This document shows, piece by piece, positions 1 to 6,032 of a stretch of 6,075 bases of DNA. How positions within the stretch are numbered: the stretch's first letter is position 1; each line of letters opens with the position of its first letter. This DNA comes from Ruminococcus sp. GTDB taxonomy: Bacteria > Bacillota > Clostridia > Oscillospirales > Ruminococcaceae. Position numbers and translations under genes: made by a program. The stretch lies in contig DMBA01000030.1 of assembly GCA_003446315.1 (NCBI GenBank), positions 1-6,075 of the forward strand, written 5' to 3'. Under the pieces are notes generated by a model that had not been told where the DNA came from, searched no databases, and saw only the letters and a list, made by a program, of their open reading frames with translations.

Positions 1-54
1 CTGTATCAGCGCAGTACGAATGCACAGGGGCTTGGTTTGTTGTAAAAAACGTTT

Positions 55-474
55 TCAGCGATAACCGTAAATACAATAAATCCCATCCGTTTCTTCATAG
101 GGAATATGATACTTCTCCAGAATCGCTGTCAGTTCTTTCTCAGCATGAATCTCCTGCGGGGCAATGTATTTTCCCGCTTTTTTCAGGTAATACGGTCGGA
201 TCTTGATCCATTCGATCGCAAATGATGCGTGAAAATACTGCCCGTCTGCCGACAATGCATCATACCAGTCACCAGTATGGAAAAGATCGCTTTGCAGTTT
301 CGATTCTTCATAACATGTCTCGTCAAACAAATATTTCACAATATACGGCGGCTGAAACGGCATCTCCTGCATCATCGCGCTGCGGAGTGCATTCCATTTT
401 GTCTCGTTCATATAACTGCAAAGATCCCGCTGCACAATGATCCTTTGCACCTTTTCTTTCCAATCACCTGCCAT
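55..474 (-). CDS. Small DUF6678-like protein of unknown function
   Basis: Predicted soluble protein of 139 residues with no signal peptide or membrane segment. I chose the ATG at 474, which has a modest AGGGG ribosome binding site 9 bases upstream; a TTG at 504 would add 10 residues and an ATG at 411 would remove 21. Visible features are an N-terminal helix, an MNETKWNALRSAM segment (residues 22-34), a PPYIVKYLFDE strand-like segment, an aromatic GDWYDAL stretch, an AIEWIKIRPYY segment and a C-terminal YHIPYEETDGIYCIYGYR block. From memory this layout (a KW near the start, an IEWIKI strand, a IYGY end) resembles the DUF6678 family, which has no established function. It starts 36 bp after the HEPN gene on the same strand, so it is probably co-transcribed with it. 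Family name is moderately sure; function is unknown. Confidence 0.8.
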   Translation of the reverse strand: MAGDWKEKVQRIIVQRDLCSYMNETKWNALRSAMMQEMPFQPPYIVKYLFDETCYEESKLQSDLFHTGDWYDALSADGQYFHASFAIEWIKIRPYYLKKAGKYIAPQEIHAEKELTAILEKYHIPYEETDGIYCIYGYR

Positions 475-510
475 GCAATCCAACCCCTCTGCATTCCGCC
501 GCAACAGCCT

Positions 511-966
511 TTATCCGGCTTTCCCGACTGACGACTTCTTGGCGTGATAGCTCGAAAAATCAAACTTCACCAGACTGTTCACAAATGTCAGCATATCCGA
601 TGTGTCAACGATCAGCTTCATCGCCGTTTCTTCATCCAGAGAAAGCAGAAAGTCTGCCGGATAACGGGATTCAATATAATAATGGTTGATCTCGCTCGCC
701 AATGCGATGCGCTCCCGGAAATGCTCGTCTTCCTGCATCGCCTGCTTGCATAAAAACGGCAGGTTGTGCCCGTCATATAACCGGTGCCGCCGCCACAGCA
801 AATAGCCCTTCAGCGCCTTCTCTACACTCTGCTGACAGTGGAATGCTACCATGTTGTAACAGCGCGGATCGTCTAACAACAGCTTCGCGGTACGCAGATC
901 AATGGCAGCATAATACAGCCAGTCAAAATACCGCTTACTGTCTCCGTCACGATAGCCCCTGCTCAT
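511..966 (-). CDS. HEPN-domain protein, partner of the adjacent MNT-like protein
   Basis: Protein of 151 residues. The ATG at 966 is set by a perfect AGGAGGT ribosome binding site (974-980), 7 bases upstream; the frame stays open to 1128, but that extension would lie inside the upstream gene. HEPN hallmarks: W16-YYAAIDLRTAKLLL (helix 1, D23-L24), AFHCQQSVEKALKGYLL (41-57, the QQ-VEKALK signature), HNL (67-69, equal to the family THDL) and YYIESRYPAD (96-105, the family Y-RYP motif). HEPN proteins act as RNases, RNA binders or nucleotide-binding partners, often as toxins paired with MNT antitoxins. An R-x4-H string exists (R62 to H67), but it is beside the HNL motif rather than in the late helix where the HEPN RNase motif normally sits, so catalysis is uncertain. 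The gene overlaps the MNT gene by 20 bases, implying translational coupling and complex formation. Confidence 0.9.
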   Translation of the reverse strand: MSRGYRDGDSKRYFDWLYYAAIDLRTAKLLLDDPRCYNMVAFHCQQSVEKALKGYLLWRRHRLYDGHNLPFLCKQAMQEDEHFRERIALASEINHYYIESRYPADFLLSLDEETAMKLIVDTSDMLTFVNSLVKFDFSSYHAKKSSVGKAG

Positions 967-1267
967 ACAATACACCTCCTGTCTCCCGGATCGACCACGC
1001 AAATGTCCGCGGGTCCTTCGACAATGTTTCCCATTCGCTCTCTTTGTATAACACCAGATCATACGGATAATCACAATCAACTGCGGTGTACAAATAACAC
1101 TCCAGCTCTGAGATGTTCGCCGTGTCATCCGACACGATCAGCGCCAGCTTGAAACTGACCAGCTCATTCGTGACATGATTCGTCTTGTGGCTGATCAGGT
1201 AAATTTTCAGCGGCTTGCCGAGTTTTGCGATTTCATTTGCCGTCGCTTTGATTTCTTTGTAATACAT
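947..1267 (-). CDS. Degenerate MNT-like nucleotidyltransferase, likely HEPN partner
   Basis: Protein of 106 residues. A GTG at 1276 overlaps the ribosome binding site, so the ATG at 1267, 8 bases after AAAGGAG (1276-1282), is the better start. The C-terminal half fits minimal nucleotidyltransferases: PYDLVLYKESEWETLSKDP (residues 68-86) followed by FAWSIRETGGVLYE (89-102), matching the family pattern of DLVVYTPEEWE, a KDP turn, and a final helix ending GxVLYE. The N-terminal core should read GS, then about 9 residues, then D-x-D for metal binding. Here the segment is YLISHKTNHVTNELVSFKL (23-41): the glycine-serine pair and both aspartates are missing. Only the third carboxylate (D70) remains. 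I infer a catalytically dead MNT fold serving as a binding partner or antitoxin for the overlapping HEPN protein. It lies 27 bp after rlmH with no visible terminator between. Confidence 0.85.
   Translation of the reverse strand: MYYKEIKATANEIAKLGKPLKIYLISHKTNHVTNELVSFKLALIVSDDTANISELECYLYTAVDCDYPYDLVLYKESEWETLSKDPRTFAWSIRETGGVLYEQGLS
974..980 (-). promoter_or_regulatory. Ribosome binding site of the HEPN gene
   Basis: A full-consensus AGGAGGT on the minus strand, 7 bases before the ATG at 966 and inside the final codons of the MNT-like gene. It is the strongest such site in the window. It suggests that the HEPN protein is made at least as abundantly as its partner. Confidence 0.8.
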
Positions 1268-1275
1268 ACAAATCA

Positions 1276-1282
1276 CTCCTTT
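1276..1282 (-). promoter_or_regulatory. Ribosome binding site of the MNT-like gene
   Basis: AAAGGAG on the minus strand, 8 bases before the ATG at 1267. It decides the start: the GTG at 1276 overlaps this site and so cannot be used efficiently. Confidence 0.75.
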
Positions 1283-1294
1283 TTCATTTTTGCG

Positions 1295-1768
1295 TTATTT
1301 GTGATATTTTCCGCCTGTGCTGATCTGGAACGCACGATAGATCTGCTCTGCAAGCAGCACCCGTGCGATCTGATGCGTAAATGTCATCGGAGACATTGAA
1401 AAGCACATGTCTGCGCGTCTTTTCACCTCGTCCGATAAACCGAAACTCGAACCGATCACAAAACTGACCGTGCTCTCTCCGCTGACCGCCATCCGGTCAA
1501 GCTGCGCCGCAAATGCTTCACTGCTGTATTGCTTGCCCTCAATGCACATCGCTATGATTTTGCCGCGGCATGCATTCAGGATCGCTTTGCCCTCCTGCGT
1601 CAGTGCCGCTGCCGTTTCTGCTTCCGACGGCTCCTCCGGCAATCGGGATTCCGGCAGCTCTGTCAACTGCAGCCGACAATATCGCTGCAGGCGTTTTTCA
1701 TATTCCGCATACGCTTCCCGCAGCCACTTCTCTTTCAGTTTTCCGACTGTTATCAGATGAATCTGCAT
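1295..1768 (-). CDS. rlmH: 23S rRNA (pseudouridine1915-N3)-methyltransferase RlmH
   Basis: SPOUT-class methyltransferase that uses S-adenosylmethionine to methylate N3 of pseudouridine 1915 in helix 69 of 23S rRNA, acting on the assembled ribosome. With the ATG at 1768 it has 157 residues, close to the usual length of about 155-160. The start MQIHLITVGKLKEKWLREAY and the EYEKRLQRY helix are typical. The cofactor loop FVIGSSFGLS (103-112) and the trefoil-knot segment SMSPMTFTHQIARVLLAEQIYRAF (125-148) are clear, and the protein ends in the family-typical YHK. The usual GGS in the cofactor loop is GSS here, a mild change. An adjacent in-frame TTG at 1771 is a less likely start. The ATG shares its first base with the stop codon of the upstream hydrolase gene (TGATG), so translation is probably coupled. 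Identification is near certain. Confidence 0.97.
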   Translation of the reverse strand: MQIHLITVGKLKEKWLREAYAEYEKRLQRYCRLQLTELPESRLPEEPSEAETAAALTQEGKAILNACRGKIIAMCIEGKQYSSEAFAAQLDRMAVSGESTVSFVIGSSFGLSDEVKRRADMCFSMSPMTFTHQIARVLLAEQIYRAFQISTGGKYHK

Positions 1769-2550
1769 CAAAATACAATCATCCTTCCGTCACTCTCCGG
1801 CGCTGCCGCCTGCAATATGTAGTCTTTTCCGCGGGTGTATCCTGCAAGTGCCTGCTCCGCTGCATCCTCTGCCAATGCCGGCAGATTGTTCTCCTGACTC
1901 AAATGCCCCAGAATAAAATGCGTGGTGCCGCTTTCCGCTAAACGCCGGATCTCTGCGCCGCTTTCTTCGTTCGATAAATGCCCGACTTTCGATGCAATCC
2001 GCATCTTCAACTGCGCCGGATATCCGCCCCGCCGCAGCATGTCCGGATCATAATTCGATTCCAGTAAGACCAGATTACAGCCCGTTAATGCGGCATGCAC
2101 TTCCGCCGATACATAGCCCAGATCTGTGCAGATCGCGCATGTGCGGCCGTCCGGCAGCGCAAACCGGTATCCGCAGCTCTGCGCTGTATCATGCGATGTC
2201 GGGAACGGCGTGACACGGATGCCGGCACAGGTCACCTGCCCTGTCAGCGCCGTACACGCCATCTCCGGCTCCAGATATCCGCATGAATATAAACACTGCC
2301 GCGTAATCGGCTCCGCATATACCGGAATCCCGTTCTGCTTCTCAAACACGCGCAGTCCGCTGACATGATCGCTGTGATCGTGTGTGATGAAGATGCCGGC
2401 GATCGCTTCCCGCGGGATGCCCGCTTCTTTCAGCTTCTGCGTCAGCCGCCGCGCCGATACGCCGCAATCTATCAGAATCCCGCCTTCCGGTGTCCCGATA
2501 AAACTTGCGTTCCCTTTGCTTGAACTGAACAGCGGATAAATCCGCCCCAT
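1768..2550 (-). CDS. YycJ/WalJ-like MBL-fold metallohydrolase
   Basis: Cytoplasmic metallo-beta-lactamase-fold hydrolase of 260 residues, normal for the YycJ/WalJ group, whose members are linked to coordination of cell wall, division and DNA metabolism and are thought to act as nucleases. The start MGRIYPLFSSSKGNASFI matches the group, with SSSKGN replacing the usual SGSSGN-like loop. Metal ligands are complete: THDHSDH (H57, H59, D61, H62), H120 in TSHD, D143 in CTDLG and H216 in ILGHLS. A further HLSNEE motif lies at 191-196. The ATG at 2550 follows a GGGGAAG-type ribosome binding site; the frame is open to 2688, but that extension would cross the murA terminator and stop. It overlaps rlmH by one base. 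Family assignment is strong; the exact substrate is not visible. Confidence 0.94.
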   Translation of the reverse strand: MGRIYPLFSSSKGNASFIGTPEGGILIDCGVSARRLTQKLKEAGIPREAIAGIFITHDHSDHVSGLRVFEKQNGIPVYAEPITRQCLYSCGYLEPEMACTALTGQVTCAGIRVTPFPTSHDTAQSCGYRFALPDGRTCAICTDLGYVSAEVHAALTGCNLVLLESNYDPDMLRRGGYPAQLKMRIASKVGHLSNEESGAEIRRLAESGTTHFILGHLSQENNLPALAEDAAEQALAGYTRGKDYILQAAAPESDGRMIVF

Positions 2551-2576
2551 CGCGCTTCCCCGCCTTCCGTGATACG

Positions 2577-2604
2577 AAAAAAGGGCGAAACCAATCGTCC
2601 GCCC
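2577..2604 (-). terminator. Rho-independent terminator after murA
   Basis: On the minus strand GGGCGGA (2604-2598) pairs with TTCGCCC (2589-2583) around an 8-base loop, giving 7 pairs including one G-U, followed directly by six T (2582-2577). It begins 15 bp after the murA stop. It ends only 26 bp before the ATG of the hydrolase gene, so it may be leaky or regulated. Confidence 0.75.
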
Positions 2605-2618
2605 CCTCAACTTCGCAT

Positions 2619-3932
2619 TTATACCGCATCCTGCTCCGTTTTGGATACAGACGGCACTTCCTGTGTGATCTCTACTTTTTCTATGCATGCACCCAGTGCG
2701 CGCAGCTTGCCTGCCATATCTGCATATCCGCGCTCAATGTGGTGGATGTCCTCAATCGTTGTGACACCGCTGGCTGCAAGTCCTGCTACCATCAGTGCTG
2801 CGCCGGCTCTCAGGTCACATGCCTTGACCGGTGCGCCTGTCAGTGCGCCCGTGCCTTCGATCACTGCAACCTTGCCGTCTACCTGTATATCTGCGCCCAT
2901 TCTCCGCAGTTCATCGACATACTGGAAACGCTGTTCCGATACGCCTTCCTTGATCATGCTCGTACCCTTCGCCAGACACAGCAGCGCTGAGATCTGCGGC
3001 TGCATGTCCGTCGGGAAGCCCGGATGCGGACGGGTCTTGATGCTCGTTTTGACCAGCGGGCCGTCTACCGATACCCGAACAGCATCGTCAAACTGCTCGA
3101 TCTTTACGCCGATCTTTTCCATCACGCTGATGATCGACTCCAGATGCTTCGGGATCACATTCTTGACCAGCACGTTGCCGCCCGTTGCGGCTGCTGCGAC
3201 CATATATGTGCCTGCTTCGATCTGATCCGGGATGACTGCATAACTTGTACCGCGCAGATATTTGACTCCGCGGATCTTGATTGTATCTGTTCCGGCACCC
3301 ATGATCTCGGCACCCATCGAATTCAAAAAGCTCGCAAGATCGACAATATGCGGCTCCTTCGCTGCATTCTCGATCACTGTCAGACCTTCCGCCTTGACGG
3401 CTGCAAGCATCGCATTCATCGTTGCACCGACGGTCACACAGTCAAAGAAGATCTGATCGCCCTTCAAACCGTGCTCTGTTGTGATATCCACCATGCCGCG
3501 GTCAACCTTACAGACTGCGCCCAGCTTCGAAAACGCTTTCAGATGCTGGTCGATCGGTCTGTCGCCAAGCGGGCAGCCGCCCGGCATCGACACACGGCAG
3601 TGTCCGAAACGCCCGAGTAATGCGCCCATGAAATAATACGATGCGCGCATTCTTCTTGCACTCTCATACGGCACACAGAAGCTCTCTACGCCGCGTGCGT
3701 CAATTTCAAATGTGTGCGGTGCGAGATATTTGACCGTTGCGCCCAATTCCCGCAGGATCCGGAAGCTGATATCAACATCACTGATCTCCGGTACATTTTC
3801 GATCACACACGGCTCATCGCACAGCAATGCCGCCGGAAGAATTGCAACAACTGCATTCTTTGCGCCGCTGATCTCTACTTCGCCGCGCAGTGTTCTTCCG
3901 CCCTTAATGACAAATTTTCTTTGTGTCTCCAC
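2619..3932 (-). CDS. murA: UDP-N-acetylglucosamine 1-carboxyvinyltransferase (MurA)
   Basis: Cytoplasmic enzyme that transfers enolpyruvyl from phosphoenolpyruvate to UDP-GlcNAc, the committed step of peptidoglycan synthesis and the target of fosfomycin. With the GTG start at 3932 it has 437 residues, slightly above the usual 417-430. The GTG is preceded by AAGGAGA (3940-3946) at about 7 bases. Features: the ISGAKNA motif with K25 and N26; the active-site loop SMPGGCPLGDRPID with catalytic Cys120, meaning a fosfomycin-sensitive type rather than the Cys-to-Asp type; HPGFPTDMQPQ with D309; and CDLRAGAAL plus HIERGY near the end. A C-terminal tail of about 15 residues (after EKVEI) goes beyond the fold. 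The frame continues to a TTG at 4025, which would add 31 polar, low-complexity residues and looks less likely. It follows the lipoprotein gene by 117 bp with no strong terminator between. Confidence 0.97.
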   Translation of the reverse strand: METQRKFVIKGGRTLRGEVEISGAKNAVVAILPAALLCDEPCVIENVPEISDVDISFRILRELGATVKYLAPHTFEIDARGVESFCVPYESARRMRASYYFMGALLGRFGHCRVSMPGGCPLGDRPIDQHLKAFSKLGAVCKVDRGMVDITTEHGLKGDQIFFDCVTVGATMNAMLAAVKAEGLTVIENAAKEPHIVDLASFLNSMGAEIMGAGTDTIKIRGVKYLRGTSYAVIPDQIEAGTYMVAAAATGGNVLVKNVIPKHLESIISVMEKIGVKIEQFDDAVRVSVDGPLVKTSIKTRPHPGFPTDMQPQISALLCLAKGTSMIKEGVSEQRFQYVDELRRMGADIQVDGKVAVIEGTGALTGAPVKACDLRAGAALMVAGLAASGVTTIEDIHHIERGYADMAGKLRALGACIEKVEITQEVPSVSKTEQDAV

Positions 3933-3939
3933 GGTGCGT

Positions 3940-3946
3940 TCTCCTT
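3940..3946 (-). promoter_or_regulatory. Ribosome binding site supporting the GTG start of murA
   Basis: AAGGAGA on the minus strand, about 7 bases before GTG at 3932. It decides the start, because the protein from this codon begins METQRKFVIKGG, just where the MurA fold begins. A competing GGAG lies 6 bases before a TTG at 4025. Confidence 0.7.
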
Positions 3947-4049
3947 GTTTCTCACATTGTATTTCTATAGAACTGTTCTGCGTCCCGTTCTCTGTTTGAG
4001 ACGCGCTGTCTCTTGATGTTTCCAAAATCGCTCCATCTTCCTTTGCCGT

Positions 4050-4862
4050 TTAATCAGAGGATATTTCCATTTCCTCCCCGGCTGCATTCAGCCAGTGCGG
4101 CGCTTCTCCGTCATATTCTGTCAGATACGCCTTCTCTATTACGACCGCTTCTTTCGGCTTATCGTTGTTTCCGACTGCCACTTTCTGTATTTCCTGACAG
4201 TACTCCAAGCCGTCAAAAACCTGTCCGAATATCTCATAATCGCCGTCCAGATACGGCTGTCCGCCGGTGGTGCCGTATAACTGCTCCGCACCCGGCGTAA
4301 AGGTCTTGCCGTAATATTCCCGGAGCTGTTTGAACATATCGCTCGTCACAGGTTCTCCGGTCACAATGTAAAACTGCGATTTGTTCATCTTATCTGTCGC
4401 TGTGGCATACGCTACTGCGCCTGTGAAATGACAAAGATGATTCGATATGGTCTGCGCAAAGCCCGTTTCACTGCCCCACGCATCTTTTCCGCCGGTACCG
4501 TCGCCTTTCGGATCGCCGCTTTGGATCATGAAATTGTCGATCACACGGTGGAAGATCAGTTCATCATAATAGCCGCTTTCGATCAGCTTTTTGAAATTTT
4601 CTACGCCTTTTTCTGTTTCTTCCGGGAAAAGTTTGATCTTGACATCGCCGTAATCCTTGATCTGCAATACGGCAATTTCTTCGCCCTTTTCCGGCAATTT
4701 GAAGTTGACGATGCCCTCATCACTGCCGATGACCGTGTTTCCTGCATCTGTCAACGGTTCGTCAAGAACGACCTGCTTTTGCTTACAGGCTGTCAGCATT
4801 CCCGCTGCCGTGACACATAGCAATCCGGCAGCAGCAGCTTTCTGTAAAAACCGCTTCTGCAT
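4050..4862 (-). CDS. Cyclophilin-type peptidyl-prolyl isomerase lipoprotein
   Basis: Predicted extracytoplasmic peptidyl-prolyl cis-trans isomerase, 270 residues, that would assist folding of exported proteins. I start at the ATG at 4862, 10 bases after AAGGAG (4873-4878). The N-terminus is a lipoprotein signal: positive residues, a hydrophobic stretch, then the lipobox L23-T24-A25-Cys26, so the mature protein would be lipid-anchored at Cys26. The cyclophilin domain (about 62-248) has an intact active site: F104-H105-R106 (FHRVI), then FMIQSGDP with Q114, GTGG, the KSQFYIV strand (161-167) and IFGQVFDGLE (211-220). An insert of about 35 residues sits between the last two, as in other clostridial members. 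An upstream TTG (4913) would add 17 basic residues before the signal and is unlikely. It has its own consensus promoter. The family is certain; client proteins are not visible. Confidence 0.95.
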   Translation of the reverse strand: MQKRFLQKAAAAGLLCVTAAGMLTACKQKQVVLDEPLTDAGNTVIGSDEGIVNFKLPEKGEEIAVLQIKDYGDVKIKLFPEETEKGVENFKKLIESGYYDELIFHRVIDNFMIQSGDPKGDGTGGKDAWGSETGFAQTISNHLCHFTGAVAYATATDKMNKSQFYIVTGEPVTSDMFKQLREYYGKTFTPGAEQLYGTTGGQPYLDGDYEIFGQVFDGLEYCQEIQKVAVGNNDKPKEAVVIEKAYLTEYDGEAPHWLNAAGEEMEISSD

Positions 4863-4939
4863 TGACAGTTTTCTCCTTTTTCTCCGATTGCCGGTATCCT
4901 TCGTTTTCACCAAATTATACTTATGGCATTCGTAGTATT

Positions 4940-4968
4940 ATTATATCACGTTTTTTTCCGTTTGTAAA
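4940..4968 (-). promoter_or_regulatory. Sigma-A promoter of the lipoprotein isomerase gene
   Basis: On the minus strand: -35 TTTACA (4968-4963), a 17-bp spacer, and -10 TATAAT (4945-4940) preceded by TGA, an extended -10 element. The transcript would start near 4933, giving a leader of about 70 bases. It likely serves the isomerase and murA. A second TATAAT (4919-4914) has no matching -35. Confidence 0.85.
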
Positions 4969-5092
4969 GCGCAATTTCATCTTTCTGTCATCTTTTTCTA
5001 ATAAATATTTTCGATTTCAATCCCGTTTACAGCACTTTGGTGAAATCGCCGCCGCAAAATGCGTTCCGTTTTCGCTGTGTTCCACAAAATTT
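4969..5092. other. Intergenic spacer with weak inverted repeat
   Basis: An AT-rich gap between the two isomerase genes. It contains CGATTTC (5012-5018) and its complement GAAATCG (5042-5048) around a 23-base spacer, with no T-run on either side, so it does not look like an intrinsic terminator. I see no convincing terminator for the upstream isomerase gene here. Confidence 0.4.
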
Positions 5093-5899
5093 TCAGAACT
5101 TCGTGATCTCAACCGTTAAGATTTTGATCTCGTCTTTCGGGTGATGCGCTTCGTCATTCTCTGCAACTGCTGCGCTTGTGATCGCATCCAGCACTTCGAA
5201 TCCTTCCGTCAACTGTCCGAACACTGTCACCTGCTGCGCATAATTCGGGATGCCGCCGTATTCCAGAAATGCTTCTGCGACCGGCTTCATCGCTTCATCG
5301 GTATCGTTCTCCAGTCCCTGCCGGATCTCATCGGTCATTTCGATCGTATCTGCGACCAGAAAACGGCTGCCGGTATAAATATCCTCCGTTTTCGTGACGC
5401 GCTTCCAGATGCCGCCCTCAACGGACGATGTCAGCGCACAGAGCGATCCGCGCAGCGGCCATAACTTCGGGGATAATTCCTGCGGGATCCGTTCCCGTTC
5501 CGCTGCTTCCTCCCCCGCGTTCAGACTGCCGTCTGCCTGCGGTGCGCCCGCCGAAAAGAAGACCTCCGGCTCAATCCGGAAGACATATGTATTATTATAG
5601 TATCCGGATTCTGCAAGCGTGCAGAAGTTTTCAACCGCTTTCGGACATTCCGACGGGTATAATGCAAAGGTCATGTCACCAAGCGTGGTGTGCACCACCG
5701 CTTTCGGATCGCCGCTTTTCGGCTCCTCCGTCTGAATCATCTCTATGTCTTCTGCATGGATCACCGTTGTGTAGCCGCTTGTCAGCGTGGATAACACGCC
5801 AAGCAGGATCGAGCCGAGCAGCGTGAATACGCCTGCCATTGCAAGTCCCTTCGCAAGCTTCATCTGCCGCGTCTTTTTTTCGCTCGTTGGTTGACTCAT
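5093..5899 (-). CDS. Membrane-anchored divergent cyclophilin-like protein
   Basis: Protein of 268 residues. The ATG at 5899 follows an AAAGGA ribosome binding site at about 7 bases. One hydrophobic segment (about 16-39) after a basic N-terminus predicts a single signal anchor with no lipobox, placing the rest outside the membrane. The cyclophilin domain spans about 66-267: HTTLGDMTFALYP, CPKAVENFCTLAESGYYNNTYVFRI, RGSLCAL (150-156), GSRFLVADT (177-185) and VFGQLTEGFEVLDAI (226-240). Catalytic positions are altered: the FHR motif reads VFR (histidine lost, arginine R108 kept), the usual FMIQ-GD reads VFFSAGAP (glutamine and aspartate lost), and the NSQFF glutamine is Arg. It may be a weak isomerase or a purely binding, chaperone-like protein. 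It sits directly upstream of the intact lipoprotein isomerase, each gene having its own promoter. The fold is strongly supported; the loss of activity is inferred. Confidence 0.93.
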   Translation of the reverse strand: MSQPTSEKKTRQMKLAKGLAMAGVFTLLGSILLGVLSTLTSGYTTVIHAEDIEMIQTEEPKSGDPKAVVHTTLGDMTFALYPSECPKAVENFCTLAESGYYNNTYVFRIEPEVFFSAGAPQADGSLNAGEEAAERERIPQELSPKLWPLRGSLCALTSSVEGGIWKRVTKTEDIYTGSRFLVADTIEMTDEIRQGLENDTDEAMKPVAEAFLEYGGIPNYAQQVTVFGQLTEGFEVLDAITSAAVAENDEAHHPKDEIKILTVEITKF

Positions 5900-5931
5900 A
5901 TCATCATCCTTTTTTCGATAAGATACTTCTT

Positions 5932-5959
5932 ATTATACCACTTTTCCCGCTTTTGTCAA
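5932..5959 (-). promoter_or_regulatory. Consensus sigma-A promoter of the membrane-anchored isomerase gene
   Basis: On the minus strand: a perfect TTGACA (5959-5954), a 16-bp spacer, and a perfect TATAAT (5937-5932) preceded by TGG, an extended -10. The transcript would start near 5925, giving a leader of about 26 bases. It is the strongest promoter in the window. Confidence 0.9.
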
Positions 5960-5966
5960 GCAATAC

Positions 5967-6004
5967 CGCACCGGTCAGCAAATCTGCGCCCGCTGACCGG
6001 TGCG
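5967..6004. repeat. Perfect 13-bp inverted repeat, possible terminator
   Basis: CGCACCGGTCAGC (5967-5979) and its exact complement GCTGACCGGTGCG (5992-6004) flank a 12-base loop, making a very stable hairpin. On the minus strand it is followed by GGTATTGCTTG, only moderately T-rich, and 7 bp later by the -35 of the isomerase promoter. The likeliest role is to end transcription of a gene beyond the right edge; it could also be an operator. Confidence 0.6.
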
Positions 6005-6032
6005 TTTGTGCGCACGGCATCCCGCACTTATC

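Noticed and set aside
40..75. Possible terminator after the DUF6678-like gene
   Set aside because: Six T follow the stop on the minus strand, but the bases before them form only an interrupted stem of a few pairs.
967..1128. N-terminal extension of the HEPN protein by 54 residues
   Set aside because: It would lie wholly within the MNT-like gene, has no family similarity, and the perfect AGGAGGT site points to the ATG at 966.
2551..2688. N-terminal extension of the metallohydrolase by 46 residues
   Set aside because: It runs back through the murA stop and terminator, and the YycJ-like fold begins exactly at MGRIYPLFSS.
2569..3225. Plus-strand open frame of 218 codons
   Set aside because: It lies opposite murA and across its terminator, is rich in Ser, Ala and Pro with no recognisable domain, and is explained as the shadow of a certain gene.
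5012..5048. 7-bp inverted repeat between the isomerase genes
   Set aside because: The arms are short, the loop is 23 bases and no T-run follows, so it could arise by chance in AT-rich DNA.
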